From contig CAZMVD010000009.1 in assembly GCA_964569425.1 (NCBI GenBank), forward strand, positions 1 through 63,387: DNA of 63,387 nucleotides, in the 5' to 3' direction. Made by a program: the position numbers and the translations under genes. Within the stretch, counting starts at the first letter, position 1, and each line of letters opens with the position of its first letter. This document shows, in pieces, positions 50,060-58,559 of this stretch. Source of the DNA: JACQXM01 sp964569425 (lineage in GTDB: Bacteria; Planctomycetota; Phycisphaerae; UBA1845). The notes beneath the pieces are model-generated. The model saw nothing but the letters and a program-made list of their open reading frames with translations. It ran no database searches and had not been told where the DNA came from.

Positions 50060-50794
50060 TCATGCACGGCGGGTCGGCTGTGCCAAATTGTTGGCACCGT
50101 CTGCGATCGTCGGCTCGACCCAGCGCGTGAAGCCATCGGCGAAGACGTCCTTCTTCCAGATGGGCACGTCGCGCTTGAGCGTGTCGATCAGCCAACGGCA
50201 GGCGGCGAACGCCTCCGCGCGGTGCGCCGCGGCCACCGCGATCATCACCGACACCTCCCCCGGCGCCACCGACCGCAGCCGGTGAATCACCACCACCCGC
50301 CCCAGCGACCAGCGCCGCTGCGCCTCCTGCGCCAGCGCCTCAAGCTGCCGCTGCGCCATCGACGCGTACGCCTCATAGTCCAGCCGCACTAGTTCGCCAT
50401 GCGCCGCATCTTTCTCCGCGCGGGTAGCACCCTCGAAGGTGACGATGCCGCCCAGGGCCGAATCGCCGACGACGAAATCGCGCACGCTGCCCGCCGGAAT
50501 CGGGCCATCGACCAGCTCGACCCAAATCGTTTGAGCCGCCGCGCCGCCCGAGACCGGCGGAATCACCGCCACCTCGTCGCCGTCGTGCAGCGGTGCATCG
50601 TCCTCGGCGAAGGTCTGGTTGACCGCGAAGCGCATCGACGTCAGCGCGCGGCGCAGCGGCGGCAGGTGCTCCAGCAGGTGGGCGCGCAAGTGCGCCACGC
50701 GCGCCGGCGACGGGAGTGCCAGTGGCATGTCATTGGCACCTGCCAGGTCCCGCGCCGGTCCGAGAAACAGAATGCGCACGTTGACGTGGTGCAC
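50060..50794 (-). CDS. MoaD-MoaE fusion (molybdopterin synthase, small and large subunits in one chain)
   Basis: A 244-residue protein with a likely GTG start at 50794, 8 bp after the methyltransferase stop. Residues ~1-84 are MoaD (VRILFLGPARDLAG, FAVNQTFAEDD, VAVIPPVSGG with the di-Gly at 83-84). Residues ~90-235 are MoaE (VRDFVVGDSALGGIVTFEG, HRLRSVAPGEVSVMIAVAAAHR, catalytic Lys in VPIWKKDVFADG). MoaD normally needs a free C-terminal Gly for thiocarboxylation, so proteolysis between the halves is implied, as known for mycobacterial MoaX. Confidence 0.88.
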   Translation of the reverse strand: MHHVNVRILFLGPARDLAGANDMPLALPSPARVAHLRAHLLEHLPPLRRALTSMRFAVNQTFAEDDAPLHDGDEVAVIPPVSGGAAAQTIWVELVDGPIPAGSVRDFVVGDSALGGIVTFEGATRAEKDAAHGELVRLDYEAYASMAQRQLEALAQEAQRRWSLGRVVVIHRLRSVAPGEVSVMIAVAAAHRAEAFAACRWLIDTLKRDVPIWKKDVFADGFTRWVEPTIADGANNLAQPTRRA

Positions 50795-50802
50795 GCTTCG
50801 CC

Positions 50803-51363
50803 TCAGCCAATCTTGACCGACAGGTCCATGCCGTTGCCGATCGGGACGTTGACGGTGTGGAAGTCGGATCGCCCGCGCATCCAGGTCATGTACGGCGCCA
50901 GCGCCTCGGGGTGCGTGGCGGTGTTGTCGGTGAGCACCACCGCGCGGGTGGCCAGCTTGGGCAGCAGCAACTCCACGTAGCGGATGCAGTTTTCCTTGTC
51001 CGCGTCGTTGAGCACGAAGTCGAACGGCCCGGTGAGCGAGGGAAGAATGTCCGCGGCGGCGCCGGTGCCCAGTTCGACGCGGTGGATCAACCCCGCGGAT
51101 TTGAAGTTGGCGCGTGCCGCTTCGCTCTTGCGCGCTTCGCGATCGAGAGTGATGAGCGTGCCGCCGGTGAACTCCAGCGCGGCAGCGATCCACACGCCGC
51201 TGTAGCCGTAGCTGGTGCCGATCTCCACCGCGCGTTTGGCCCCGCGCGCCAGGACGAGGGAGTAGACCCACTCCGCGGCTTCGCGCGGGAGCGCGAGGGC
51301 ATCGTCCACGCCGGCCATAAACGACTCGAGCCGGGTCAGGGTTTCCTGGATGGGGCGGTGCAT
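50803..51363 (-). CDS. Class I SAM-dependent O-methyltransferase (CCoAOMT-like)
   Basis: A 186-residue protein from ATG 51363 (MHRPIQETLTRLESFMAGVD). SAM-binding VEIGTSYGYSGVWIA, acidic LITLDREARKSEAA and metal-site FDFVLNDADKENCIRY match the caffeoyl-CoA/catechol O-methyltransferase family. The substrate is unknown. It is the first gene of a minus-strand row leading to moaD-moaE and nth. Confidence 0.85.
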   Translation of the reverse strand: MHRPIQETLTRLESFMAGVDDALALPREAAEWVYSLVLARGAKRAVEIGTSYGYSGVWIAAALEFTGGTLITLDREARKSEAARANFKSAGLIHRVELGTGAAADILPSLTGPFDFVLNDADKENCIRYVELLLPKLATRAVVLTDNTATHPEALAPYMTWMRGRSDFHTVNVPIGNGMDLSVKIG

Positions 51364-51487
51364 GACGGGGTCTATTGTGGCGGGATTCGGCGGTGCGGGC
51401 AATTCGGACAGCGGGCGAGGTCAAATTGAGCGCGCGGCAGGAGGCTCAAGTCGTTTCCTGGAGCCTGAAGCGAAAGATGCGCAAGCT

Positions 51488-51503
51488 TGTTTCGCGCGAA
51501 ACA
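51488..51503. promoter_or_regulatory. parS-like palindrome (variant)
   Basis: TGTTTCGCGCGAAACA is a perfect 16-bp palindrome that differs from the classic ParB site TGTTTCACGTGAAACA at two central bases. It has the same flank TGCGCAAGCT as the second copy at 51599. Confidence 0.7.
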
Positions 51504-51598
51504 CGTTTCCTCGGATAGCAACCACGCTGAATCTAAGGTGGGGAAAGGGTTGATATTGCGGCTGTTCAGGTGCGAGTGTGTTGCGGCTTGCGCAAGCT

Positions 51599-51614
51599 TG
51601 TTTCACGTGAAACA
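51599..51614. promoter_or_regulatory. parS site (chromosome partitioning, ParB binding)
   Basis: TGTTTCACGTGAAACA is identical to the conserved bacterial parS consensus. A second, variant copy is 111 bp upstream, and both are inside ~40-bp direct repeats (flanks TGCGCAAGCT and CGGATA). parS sites usually mark the origin-proximal region. parA/parB are not in the window. Confidence 0.88.
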
Positions 51615-51682
51615 AGTTTGCCGGATAACTATGCGGTTTTTTGTGTTGATATAGTGATGTTACCGGACATTAGGTTATAGGA

Positions 51683-52068
51683 CTACGAACTAACGTACGA
51701 GTTTAGACATCTAGAATCGCATTCCTGCGGTACCAATGCATTCCCGGCGGAAATGGTAATCGGTTGGATTGGGCTCTTATCGAGGTGCGGAACGTGAGCA
51801 TCTACCCGCAGGTAGAGGGCGATGATCTTGGTGTGTAAGACTCCGGCGCGACCGAGCAAACGGATCGGGGCGCAGTTACCACTTAGGGCCAGCCATGCGA
51901 ATGCGGCGTCTTCGTCCAAAAACCGATCAGATCGCCGACCCCGCCGGCTAGCGATTCCCAGCCGATGACCGGCTGTATGTTGCGATGCGGGACTGCGGCA
52001 TTGTGCCCTTTGCGAATTGAAATATCGCGCCGGCTCTTGCTCAGGTCTTCCCCATCGCCCAAAGGCAC
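51683..52068 (-). pseudogene. Possible frameshifted gene remnant
   Basis: Two overlapping minus-strand frames seem to continue each other: one reads NIQPVIGWESLAGGVGDLIG up to ~51905, the other FLDEDAAFAWLALSGN and on to a stop at 51683 (VDAHVPHLDKSPIQP). Joining them would give a ~125-residue protein-like segment with lower GC than its neighbours. No family is recognised and there is no clear start, so this is tentative. Confidence 0.25.
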
Positions 52069-52446
52069 TGCCGGGATCTGGCATTGGGCATGCCACCGAT
52101 CGTCATCGACCGCGGCATCGGTGGACCAGAGTGGTCGACTTGCCTCCCCTCAAGAAAAAGGACCCAAACGGCTTCGAGTGTATTGCGGAGCGGGCAATCC
52201 TGCGACGATAATGACTTCGGGAGGAGGCGGAACCCGGTGACGGGCGTTCCGCCAGGGCCGGCCGTACTGCAAACACACACGCGTATCGTGTTCCCACACG
52301 TTACGTGGTCGGATGGGTCCCGATGGTGTCAGCCGGAACGGGGCACGTGCCGGATTTTTGTGTGCCAGGCAGTCGGGAAAGTTGTTGGACTGCCCGGGGC
52401 GTCCTTTGGGCGATTCGGGCTGCAAGGCCAGGCCCGGAGGAGCCCC

Positions 52447-53745
52447 ATGTCACTTATCACCGCGCAAATCAAGCTGCTGGGAACCGAGCATGCCTTTCGC
52501 ATCGGACCGAAGATTCGAGAGGTGGAAGCCGGCGGACAACGGGTCATCCGGTGCAACCTGGGCGAGCCCGATTTTCCGCTGCCCGTTCATATTCGCGACG
52601 AAGTCATCCGGCAGCTCATGCAGGATAACACGCACTACTGTGATCCGCAGGGTTTGCCGTCGTTGCGCAGTGCCATAGCAAGGCACTTCTCGGAAACAAG
52701 GGGAATCGACGTCGCGCCGGACCGGGTGGTTGTGTTTCCGGGGGCCAAGCCGCCCATCGGGTTCTGCCAGCAGGTCTACCTGGAACCGGGCGACGAGGTC
52801 GTTTATCCTTCCCCTGGTTTTCCGATTTACGAATCGTTTATCCGGTACCTGGGGGCTCGGCCGGTTCCTCTGCACCTGTCGCCCGACAACGGCTTTGCCC
52901 TGGAACGGCGCGACCTGCTTCCTCTGCTCTCGCCGCGAACCAAACTCATCATTCTGAACACGCCGTCCAATCCGACGGGCGGGGTGGCCTCGACGGCGCA
53001 GCTTCGCGAACTGGCGGAGATCATCCTTTCCCGTGCACCGCGCGACTACCGCGTGTACTCGGATGAGGTGTATGAGGACATTCTCTTCGACGGAGCGCGG
53101 CACGCGTCGATCGCGTCGGTGCCGGGCATGGCCGAACGGACCATTCTCGTCTCCGGCGCTTCAAAGAGCTTTGCCTGGACGGGCGGGCGCGTCGGTTGGG
53201 CGGCGTTCCCAACGGTGGAAGAAGCACAAATCTTTACCAACCTGAACGTGAACTACTTCTCCTGTGTGCCGCCTTATAACCAGGAAGGGGCGCGGCTCGG
53301 GCTGGAATCGCCGGAGAGCCGCGAGGCGATCGGCCGAATGGTGGTCGAGTTTCAGCGCCGGCGCGATGAGCTGGTTCCGGCCCTGCGCGGCATCCCCGGC
53401 GTGAGCTGTCACCTACCCAGGGGAGCGTTCTACGCTTTCCCGGACATCACGGGACTTTGCGAGCGGCTGGGCGTGCTCCGGGCGTTTGAGTCGCTGCCGG
53501 AGGGCCGGAAAGTCCAGACCAGCCCCGCCACGATGTTTCAGATGTTCCTGTTGTATCGTTACGGCGTGGCGACCATGGACCGGCAATCGTTCGGTCGGCT
53601 GGGTGCGGAGGGCAAGCACTACCTGCGGGTCTCGTTCGCCACCGGCATGGAGGACCTCCTGGAGGCGGTTCGACGAATGAACGAGGCGGTGAACGACCGA
53701 CCAGGTTTTGAAAACTTCGTTCGCGAAGGAAAGCACCTGAACTGA
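52447..53745 (+). CDS. PLP-dependent class I aminotransferase
   Basis: A 432-residue fold-type I aminotransferase from ATG 52447, preceded by GGAGGAG. Motifs: CNLGEPDFPLP, DNTHYCDPQGLPSLR, LNTPSNPTGGVAST, the RVYSDEVYEDI segment with the PLP-binding Asp, and the Schiff-base Lys in SGASKSFAWTGGRVGW. It is probably an aspartate/aromatic aminotransferase making 2-oxo acids; the specificity is unknown. It pairs with the transketolase-like gene 47 bp downstream. Confidence 0.87.
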   Translation: MSLITAQIKLLGTEHAFRIGPKIREVEAGGQRVIRCNLGEPDFPLPVHIRDEVIRQLMQDNTHYCDPQGLPSLRSAIARHFSETRGIDVAPDRVVVFPGAKPPIGFCQQVYLEPGDEVVYPSPGFPIYESFIRYLGARPVPLHLSPDNGFALERRDLLPLLSPRTKLIILNTPSNPTGGVASTAQLRELAEIILSRAPRDYRVYSDEVYEDILFDGARHASIASVPGMAERTILVSGASKSFAWTGGRVGWAAFPTVEEAQIFTNLNVNYFSCVPPYNQEGARLGLESPESREAIGRMVVEFQRRRDELVPALRGIPGVSCHLPRGAFYAFPDITGLCERLGVLRAFESLPEGRKVQTSPATMFQMFLLYRYGVATMDRQSFGRLGAEGKHYLRVSFATGMEDLLEAVRRMNEAVNDRPGFENFVREGKHLN

Positions 53746-53792
53746 GCGCGACAAGGTGAACATCCGAGCGCGACCGATGCGGAGACTTTGGC

Positions 53793-56186
53793 ATGATCGG
53801 AGGTGAATGGGGTCCACGCCGTGGGATCTACCTGTCTTCAGGCGAGGGTCGGTCCGCGACGCCCACGCCATTGACGGACAAGGAAGTCGCTGCTTTCGAC
53901 GGCTTCGACGAAATATACCGCTCCCTTTGCGCTTTGATGTACAACTACGTGCCGATGTCCGGTCATCCCGGCGGCTCCATTTCCTCCGGCAGAATCGTTG
54001 CGGCACTCCTCTTTGATGGAATGGACTATGACGTGTCCGCCCCGCGGCGCGAGGACGCGGACATCATTTCCTATGCCGCGGGGCACAAGGCGCTGGGCCT
54101 TTACGCGATGTGGGCGCTGCGCAACGAGATCGTGCGGCTCGCCTGTCCCGAACTGCTGGCGGGCAATGTCGCGGACCAGTTGCGTCTGGAGGATTTACTC
54201 GGCTTTCGCCGCAACCCATCGACGGATACCCCCTTATTCCGAGAATTCCGCGCCAAACCGCTTGACGGGCACCCGACGCCGGCGACCCCGTTTGTCCGGC
54301 TGGCTACGGGGGCATCCGGCGTGGGCATGGCGACTTCGCTGGGTCTGGCGCTGGGCGCGGCGGATGTTTATGGTGACGACGCACCGCGCGTTCACATCAT
54401 CGAGGGCGAGGGCGGAATGACGCCCGGTCGCGTGAGCGAAGCGCTGGCCGCGGCTGGCACCGGCTCGCTGGGCAATGTCATACTTCACGTGGATTGGAAC
54501 CAGGCATCGATCGATTCCAACAGGGTCTGTCGCGACGGAGACCACCCGGGCGATTACGTGCAATGGACGCCGGCGGAACTCGCTCGACTGCACGACTGGA
54601 ACGTCATCGAGGTGCCCGCGGGCACCGATTGGCAGCAGATCGCAGCCGCGCAGCGGCAGGCTATGACGATCAACAACGGCCAGCCCACGGCCATTGTCTA
54701 TCGCACGACCAAAGGCTGGCATTACGGCATTGAAGGAAGGGCGTCGCACGGGGCAGGGCACAAGTTGTGTTCCGCCGGATTCTATGAGGCCTTAAGGCCC
54801 CTCGCAGGCGGGAACGTGCATGCGCTTCCGACTTGCGATGCGCAGGCGACCACGTGCCGCGACGGGCACGATGCGCCGGCACTCGAGCATTGCTTCTGGG
54901 AAGCGCTGTTGGTGGTGCGCGAGGCGCTGGAACGCCGCCCTGTCTGGGTGGCGGAGTTCGGCCGGCGTTTGCGCGAAGCGAAGCAACGGCTGGACAGGCG
55001 TGGCCGGCGGATGCGCGTCGACGCGCCGAAGGTTGCGCGGGTCTATGAGGCGGCCGAACGCTGGTCTTACGAAACGCCGGAACCGCTGGTGCTTAAGCCC
55101 TCGACCAAAACCACCCTGCGCGCCGAGCTCGGCCGCGTACTGCATTTGCTCAACCAGGCGAGCGGCGGTGCCATCATCGTCGCCGCCGCGGACCTGCTGG
55201 ACTCCACCAGTATCGCCAAGGCCGCTGAGGGTTTCCCTCCGGGGTACTTCCACCGGTGTTCGAATCCCCGCTCGCGGCTGCTTTCTGCCGGTGGGATTTG
55301 CGAGGATGCCATGTGCGGTCTGCTGGCGGGGCTTTCGACGTATGGGCACCATATCGGGGCGGGCGCGTCGTATGGGGCGTTCCTGGCGCCGCTGGGGCAC
55401 GTCGCAGCGCGGCTCCACGCCATCGGCAACCAGGCACATCAAGCCGCCTCCAGCGAGCCCTATCGGCCGTTCATCATGGTGTGTGGTCATGCAGGACTCA
55501 AGACCGGCGAGGACGGCCCGACTCACGCCGACCCGCAGGCGCTGCAACTGCTTCAGGAAAACTTTCCGCCGGGAACCGTGGTCACGCTGACGCCCTGGGA
55601 GCCGCAGGAACTTTGGCCGCTGATGGCTGCGGCGCTGCGGAAACGTCCTGCGGTGATCGCTCCGTTTGTGACGCGGCCGCCGGAGCCGGTGCTGGACCGT
55701 AAGGCGCTGGGCCTGTCGGGGCCCGAGCAGGCGGTTCACGGCGTGTACAAGTTGCGAACTGCACAGGAACGCGGAGCCCCCGCGGTGGTGTTGCAGGAAA
55801 GCGGCGTGACCTATGCCTTCGTGCAAGAGGCGCTGCCCATTCTGTTGCGGCGCGGGATCGACCTGGACGTATACTATGTGGCCAGTGCGGAGCTGTTTGA
55901 TGCGCTTCCACCCGACGAGCGCGACCGCATTTTTCCGGAAAGAGTTGCCCGGAAGGCGCTGGGCATCACCGGTTTTACGGCCGCCACCATGCATCGGTGG
56001 GTGACATCCTACCGTGGCCGGCGGGCGCTGTTGCATCCCTACAGGCTTGGCCATTTCCTGGGGAGCGGCCAGGCGGACATGGTGCTCGCGGAAGCGGGAT
56101 TGGACGGTGCAAGCCAGGCGGAAGCGGTTATCGAATATGTCGGCAGCGGCGTCGCGAGTGAAACGCCCCAGCGCAGGCCAGTATGA
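53793..56186 (+). CDS. Transketolase-like thiamine-diphosphate enzyme
   Basis: A 797-residue protein, longer than the usual ~660-residue transketolase. The N-terminal thiamine domain shows MSGHPGGSISSGR, AAGHKALGLYAMWAL, ATGASGVGMATSLGLALGAA, and IIEGEGGMTPGRVSEAL...DWNQ (the GDG-N thiamine motif with an altered first Gly-Asp). The middle/C-terminal pyrimidine and regulatory parts follow (HGAGHKL, VCGHAGLKTGEDGPTHADPQ). It could transfer two-carbon units or act as an unusual decarboxylase. Its co-transcription with an aminotransferase suggests an amino-acid or amino-sugar pathway. Confidence 0.75.
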   Translation: MIGGEWGPRRGIYLSSGEGRSATPTPLTDKEVAAFDGFDEIYRSLCALMYNYVPMSGHPGGSISSGRIVAALLFDGMDYDVSAPRREDADIISYAAGHKALGLYAMWALRNEIVRLACPELLAGNVADQLRLEDLLGFRRNPSTDTPLFREFRAKPLDGHPTPATPFVRLATGASGVGMATSLGLALGAADVYGDDAPRVHIIEGEGGMTPGRVSEALAAAGTGSLGNVILHVDWNQASIDSNRVCRDGDHPGDYVQWTPAELARLHDWNVIEVPAGTDWQQIAAAQRQAMTINNGQPTAIVYRTTKGWHYGIEGRASHGAGHKLCSAGFYEALRPLAGGNVHALPTCDAQATTCRDGHDAPALEHCFWEALLVVREALERRPVWVAEFGRRLREAKQRLDRRGRRMRVDAPKVARVYEAAERWSYETPEPLVLKPSTKTTLRAELGRVLHLLNQASGGAIIVAAADLLDSTSIAKAAEGFPPGYFHRCSNPRSRLLSAGGICEDAMCGLLAGLSTYGHHIGAGASYGAFLAPLGHVAARLHAIGNQAHQAASSEPYRPFIMVCGHAGLKTGEDGPTHADPQALQLLQENFPPGTVVTLTPWEPQELWPLMAAALRKRPAVIAPFVTRPPEPVLDRKALGLSGPEQAVHGVYKLRTAQERGAPAVVLQESGVTYAFVQEALPILLRRGIDLDVYYVASAELFDALPPDERDRIFPERVARKALGITGFTAATMHRWVTSYRGRRALLHPYRLGHFLGSGQADMVLAEAGLDGASQAEAVIEYVGSGVASETPQRRPV

Positions 56187-56970
56187 GAAGAGCGGTTGCC
56201 GGTTCTGCAATGGTTCCAAAGTGCAAGTCGTCGATCAAGGTTGCGTCTTATCTCAAGTTGACGTGACTAATCATCCCGCAGGGGACATAGAGGCCCACGA
56301 AACCGCAAGCGACATCACGAGCCACTCCAAAGTCTGCTCCGTGAACCACGCCTTGTACCAAATCTACTGCAAAGGGAATGATGCCCAACGTCTGACCCTG
56401 AATGTCAAGCACCTCCGTGCTCATCGGCGCGCGGCCGGTCAGGTTCAATACTGAAAAAGCCACTGCATTGACCGGCTGCAAAAAACCAATTCGCACAAGG
56501 CCATCTGGAAGGCCATCAATCAGTGAGTTAAGGGCTACCCACCAGGCCGAGGGCAGGATGCACCGTTTGGGCGGAGTCGTTTCCTATGCTCGCAAATCCG
56601 GGGAACGACGACGAGAAAAGTAGGCCCGATGAGGCGAACTCGTCTGGGGGGAATCGAAGGCCGCCCCCGGTGCCGACCGATGAAGGCGGGAATCTACCCG
56701 CTCTGCCCCGAACGCCGAGAGCCAGCTGCACGGCAATCTCGTACCGCGCTGCCAGCCGCCTGCGGGGCGGGAGGAGTGTTCGAATCTGGGCGTTATCGTG
56801 GCAGCCCTTTGAAGAATCGTGGATCGAGCCGTGCCGCCACTCAGACCGGCCAGAAGGGCAGACGCCCAGCGCCCCTGATGACTTCTTCAACAGGCTGCCA
56901 GAGTAACTTCGTTCGCCAAAGCGGGTTGCGCCGCCGACACATTGGCGGGTTTGGAATCCGCCGGATTCGA
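56187..56970. other. Non-coding or decayed region before the 5S rRNA locus
   Basis: About 780 bp without a convincing gene. A minus-strand frame at 56248-56496 (with an open upstream part reading WWVALNSLIDGLPDG) is protein-like but has no start signal or known family. 56528-56890 has only Ser/Arg-rich ORFs. The region may be decayed coding sequence. Confidence 0.45.
56248..56496 (-). CDS. Possible ORF or gene remnant, 82 residues
   Basis: The frame reads MRIGFLQPVNAVAFSVLNLT followed by further mixed hydrophobic sequence to a stop at 56248. It stays open ~55 bp further upstream without another Met. Its composition is protein-like and less GC-biased than the neighbours, but no ribosome binding site or family is recognised. 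Confidence 0.22.
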   Translation of the reverse strand: MRIGFLQPVNAVAFSVLNLTGRAPMSTEVLDIQGQTLGIIPFAVDLVQGVVHGADFGVARDVACGFVGLYVPCGMISHVNLR

Positions 56971-57078
56971 TCAGGCCGCGGTTCCGGTTCCAAAGATGCC
57001 AAACAGGCTCAAGAGAATCTGCAAGGCCAGGGGAAGAAAACTCTGCAGGATGGCAAAAACCAGATCAGAGAAGAACAT
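56971..57078 (-). CDS. Candidate 35-residue hydrophobic peptide
   Basis: ATG 57078 to TGA at 56971 encodes MFFSDLVFAILQSFLPLALQ followed by another hydrophobic stretch and GTGTAA, almost a single membrane helix. A GGAG lies 14 nt upstream. It stands ~170 bp from the 5S rRNA terminator. Short hydrophobic peptides of this kind include type I toxins and small membrane proteins. No antisense RNA can be shown from sequence alone. Confidence 0.35.
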   Translation of the reverse strand: MFFSDLVFAILQSFLPLALQILLSLFGIFGTGTAA

Positions 57079-57212
57079 AGCGGTTACGTCTCCGCGCCAA
57101 GTGCTCGCCATAGCGCGCTGGCGGAACCTGACGCACCATTGTCCCGACTAACTTAAACGCCCTCGAGTTCCGACCGCGCCGTCGGCGACACGAGGAGCAC
57201 ACGATGCGCAAG

Positions 57213-57238
57213 AAAATACCCGCCGAAGCGGGTATTTT
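57213..57238 (-). terminator. Rho-independent terminator of the 5S rRNA gene
   Basis: A perfect 11-bp stem AAAATACCCGC / GCGGGTATTTT closed by a TTCG tetraloop (minus strand). It lies just past the 3' end of the 5S gene. Confidence 0.85.
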
Positions 57239-57245
57239 CAAAAAA

Positions 57246-57350
57246 TGCGGCAATCACCTACTCTCGCCTTTCGACTACCATCGGCCGTGCGGACTTCACT
57301 TCCGTGTTCGGAATGGTAACGGGTGTTTCCCCGCACGTAAGGTCACCGCA
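57246..57350 (-). rRNA. rrf: 5S ribosomal RNA
   Basis: The minus strand carries the typical 5S sequence: terminal stem TGCGG...CCGCA, the internal CCGAACACGGAAGTGAAG loop region and the GATGGTAGT segment near the 3' side. Length ~105 nt. No 16S or 23S gene is in the window. It has its own promoter and terminator, so it is a free-standing transcription unit, as is common in Planctomycetota. Confidence 0.93.
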
Positions 57351-57357
57351 AGGGAGA

Positions 57358-57385
57358 ATGGTATTCGGGACTCAAGGATTGTCAA
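57358..57385 (-). promoter_or_regulatory. Promoter of the 5S rRNA gene
   Basis: Minus strand TTGACA (plus 57380-57385), 16-bp spacer, TACCAT (57358-57363). The -10 ends 7 bp before the 5S 5' end, as expected for direct transcription of a mature start. Confidence 0.75.
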
Positions 57386-57521
57386 GTGCCTCCAGTAATC
57401 GCGATAAAGCGGCAGTTTAGGGGCTGCGTTTGATCCTATGTCAATCGAATCGGCTGCGGGATCCGCAGGCGACACCGCCGGTTGCACGATAGACTCAGGC
57501 GTACGGCACAAACCGTCCGCG

Positions 57522-58559
57522 CTAAGACGGATCATTGGCGGCGCTGTCGGAGGTTACCAGCTTGAACTCTATAGGTTCGGGCACCTGATCGAGTGTTACG
57601 TTGGGGGGCAGCAGGAATTCCGGGGTCCATGCGCGGAACACGTCAAGTTGCTGCAAGTCTGCTTCTTTGAGCTGGATAAACCCATAGGCCCTCGTTTCAC
57701 CGCGGACCAGCCGAATGACATCCTCGGTCGGACCTGATACGCGAATGGTCTTGGTTACCAGCGTTAATTTGCTGCCGTCACGCGCGATGGCGTTGTAGGT
57801 GTTCCCCAGGTTAGCGAAGCTGACCACGGGCTTGATCGGCACCGCCGGAATATCTGCCGTCATTCGTTGCGATTGAAGCGTTGCGGTCACTTCTACATTG
57901 GCCGGATTCAACTCGGCTTCCGGTCCGAACAATCGACTGTCCAACGCCACCGCCACCGTCGCGCGCTGCCCCGCAGGACGTACCCGAATGAGCCGTTCGA
58001 ACTCGCTGCTGATATCCAACTCAGGCGGCTGCCCGGCACGTCCAATCTCGACCTGGCGGCTCTCACGCATGCGCACCGTGACCGCCGACCGCGAGAGCTG
58101 CGGCGGTGATTCGTACGCCAACGTCAGCGTTTTGAGCGTCAACCCGACTTCCAAACGCACCAGGTGGTCGACCACAATCGGCAATTCGTCCGGTGAAACC
58201 GAAATGACACCCAGTCGTCGGAACTCCGCCCATTGCTCGGCCATCGCAGCCTTCAGTGTTTCCTTGTCCAGCGTGAGCGTGGTCTTGCCCGTTTCCCGGT
58301 TATCAACGCGCAGTCGAACGACCAGCGGCTCCCGTTGCTGAACCGCCTCCACCGCCCGCCGCGCCCCGGTAACGCCCACTTCATACAGGCGCGCTTTCGC
58401 CTCAGGGTCTATTTCGACAATCATGTTTGGATCGGCCAGCGGCGCCACTTCCAAGCGAACTCGAACGATCACTGATTCGTTGACCAAACTGTCGGCGCTC
58501 GCCCAGATGAGCATCGTCAGGACGATCGTCATGGTGATGAGCTTAGCTTGCTCGATCAT
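57522..58559 (-). CDS. cdaR: YbbR-domain protein, CdaR-like partner of CdaA
   Basis: A 345-residue protein starting at ATG 58559, overlapping the end of cdaA. It has one N-terminal membrane anchor (MIEQAKLITMTIVLTMLIWA). Periplasmic beta-rich repeats resembling YbbR domains follow (LVVRLRVDNRETGKTTLTLD, TVRMRESRQVEIGRAGQPPE, VTKTIRVSGPTEDVIRLVRG). CdaR-type proteins bind and regulate the CdaA diadenylate cyclase. Upstream in-frame Met residues lie within cdaA and are less likely. Confidence 0.72.
   Translation of the reverse strand: MIEQAKLITMTIVLTMLIWASADSLVNESVIVRVRLEVAPLADPNMIVEIDPEAKARLYEVGVTGARRAVEAVQQREPLVVRLRVDNRETGKTTLTLDKETLKAAMAEQWAEFRRLGVISVSPDELPIVVDHLVRLEVGLTLKTLTLAYESPPQLSRSAVTVRMRESRQVEIGRAGQPPELDISSEFERLIRVRPAGQRATVAVALDSRLFGPEAELNPANVEVTATLQSQRMTADIPAVPIKPVVSFANLGNTYNAIARDGSKLTLVTKTIRVSGPTEDVIRLVRGETRAYGFIQLKEADLQQLDVFRAWTPEFLLPPNVTLDQVPEPIEFKLVTSDSAANDPS

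Larger units (their letters stand above)
51364..52446. other. 1.1-kb non-coding region with parS-type sites
   Basis: No intact gene is supported between the divergent methyltransferase and aminotransferase genes. It contains two parS-type palindromes (51488-51503 and 51599-51614), an AT-richer patch at ~51620-51720, and a possible frameshifted gene remnant on the minus strand (51683-52068). 52100-52440 shows nothing identifiable beyond a GGAGGAG ribosome binding site for the aminotransferase gene. Confidence 0.6.

Noticed and set aside
50795..51424. Upstream extension of the MoaD-MoaE frame
   Set aside because: It is an antisense-free shadow of the methyltransferase gene in another frame, with Arg/Gly-rich translation.
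51421..51615. Minus-strand ORF beginning MFHVKQ
   Set aside because: The N-terminus is the translated parS palindrome. The rest has no coding character and spans both parS repeats.
52079..52094. Sigma-54-like TGGCATTGGGCATGCC
   Set aside because: GG/GC spacing fits, but the -12 part lacks TTGC and the nearest start codon is ~350 bp away.
52100..52440. Possible structured RNA (4.5S/riboswitch) before the aminotransferase
   Set aside because: No conserved SRP, SAM or cobalamin riboswitch core could be matched. Only scattered short stems were seen.
56860..56905. CAGCCTGTTGAAGAAGTC-like insertion-sequence end
   Set aside because: It resembles a common transposon end, but there is no partner inverted repeat, target duplication or transposase fragment.
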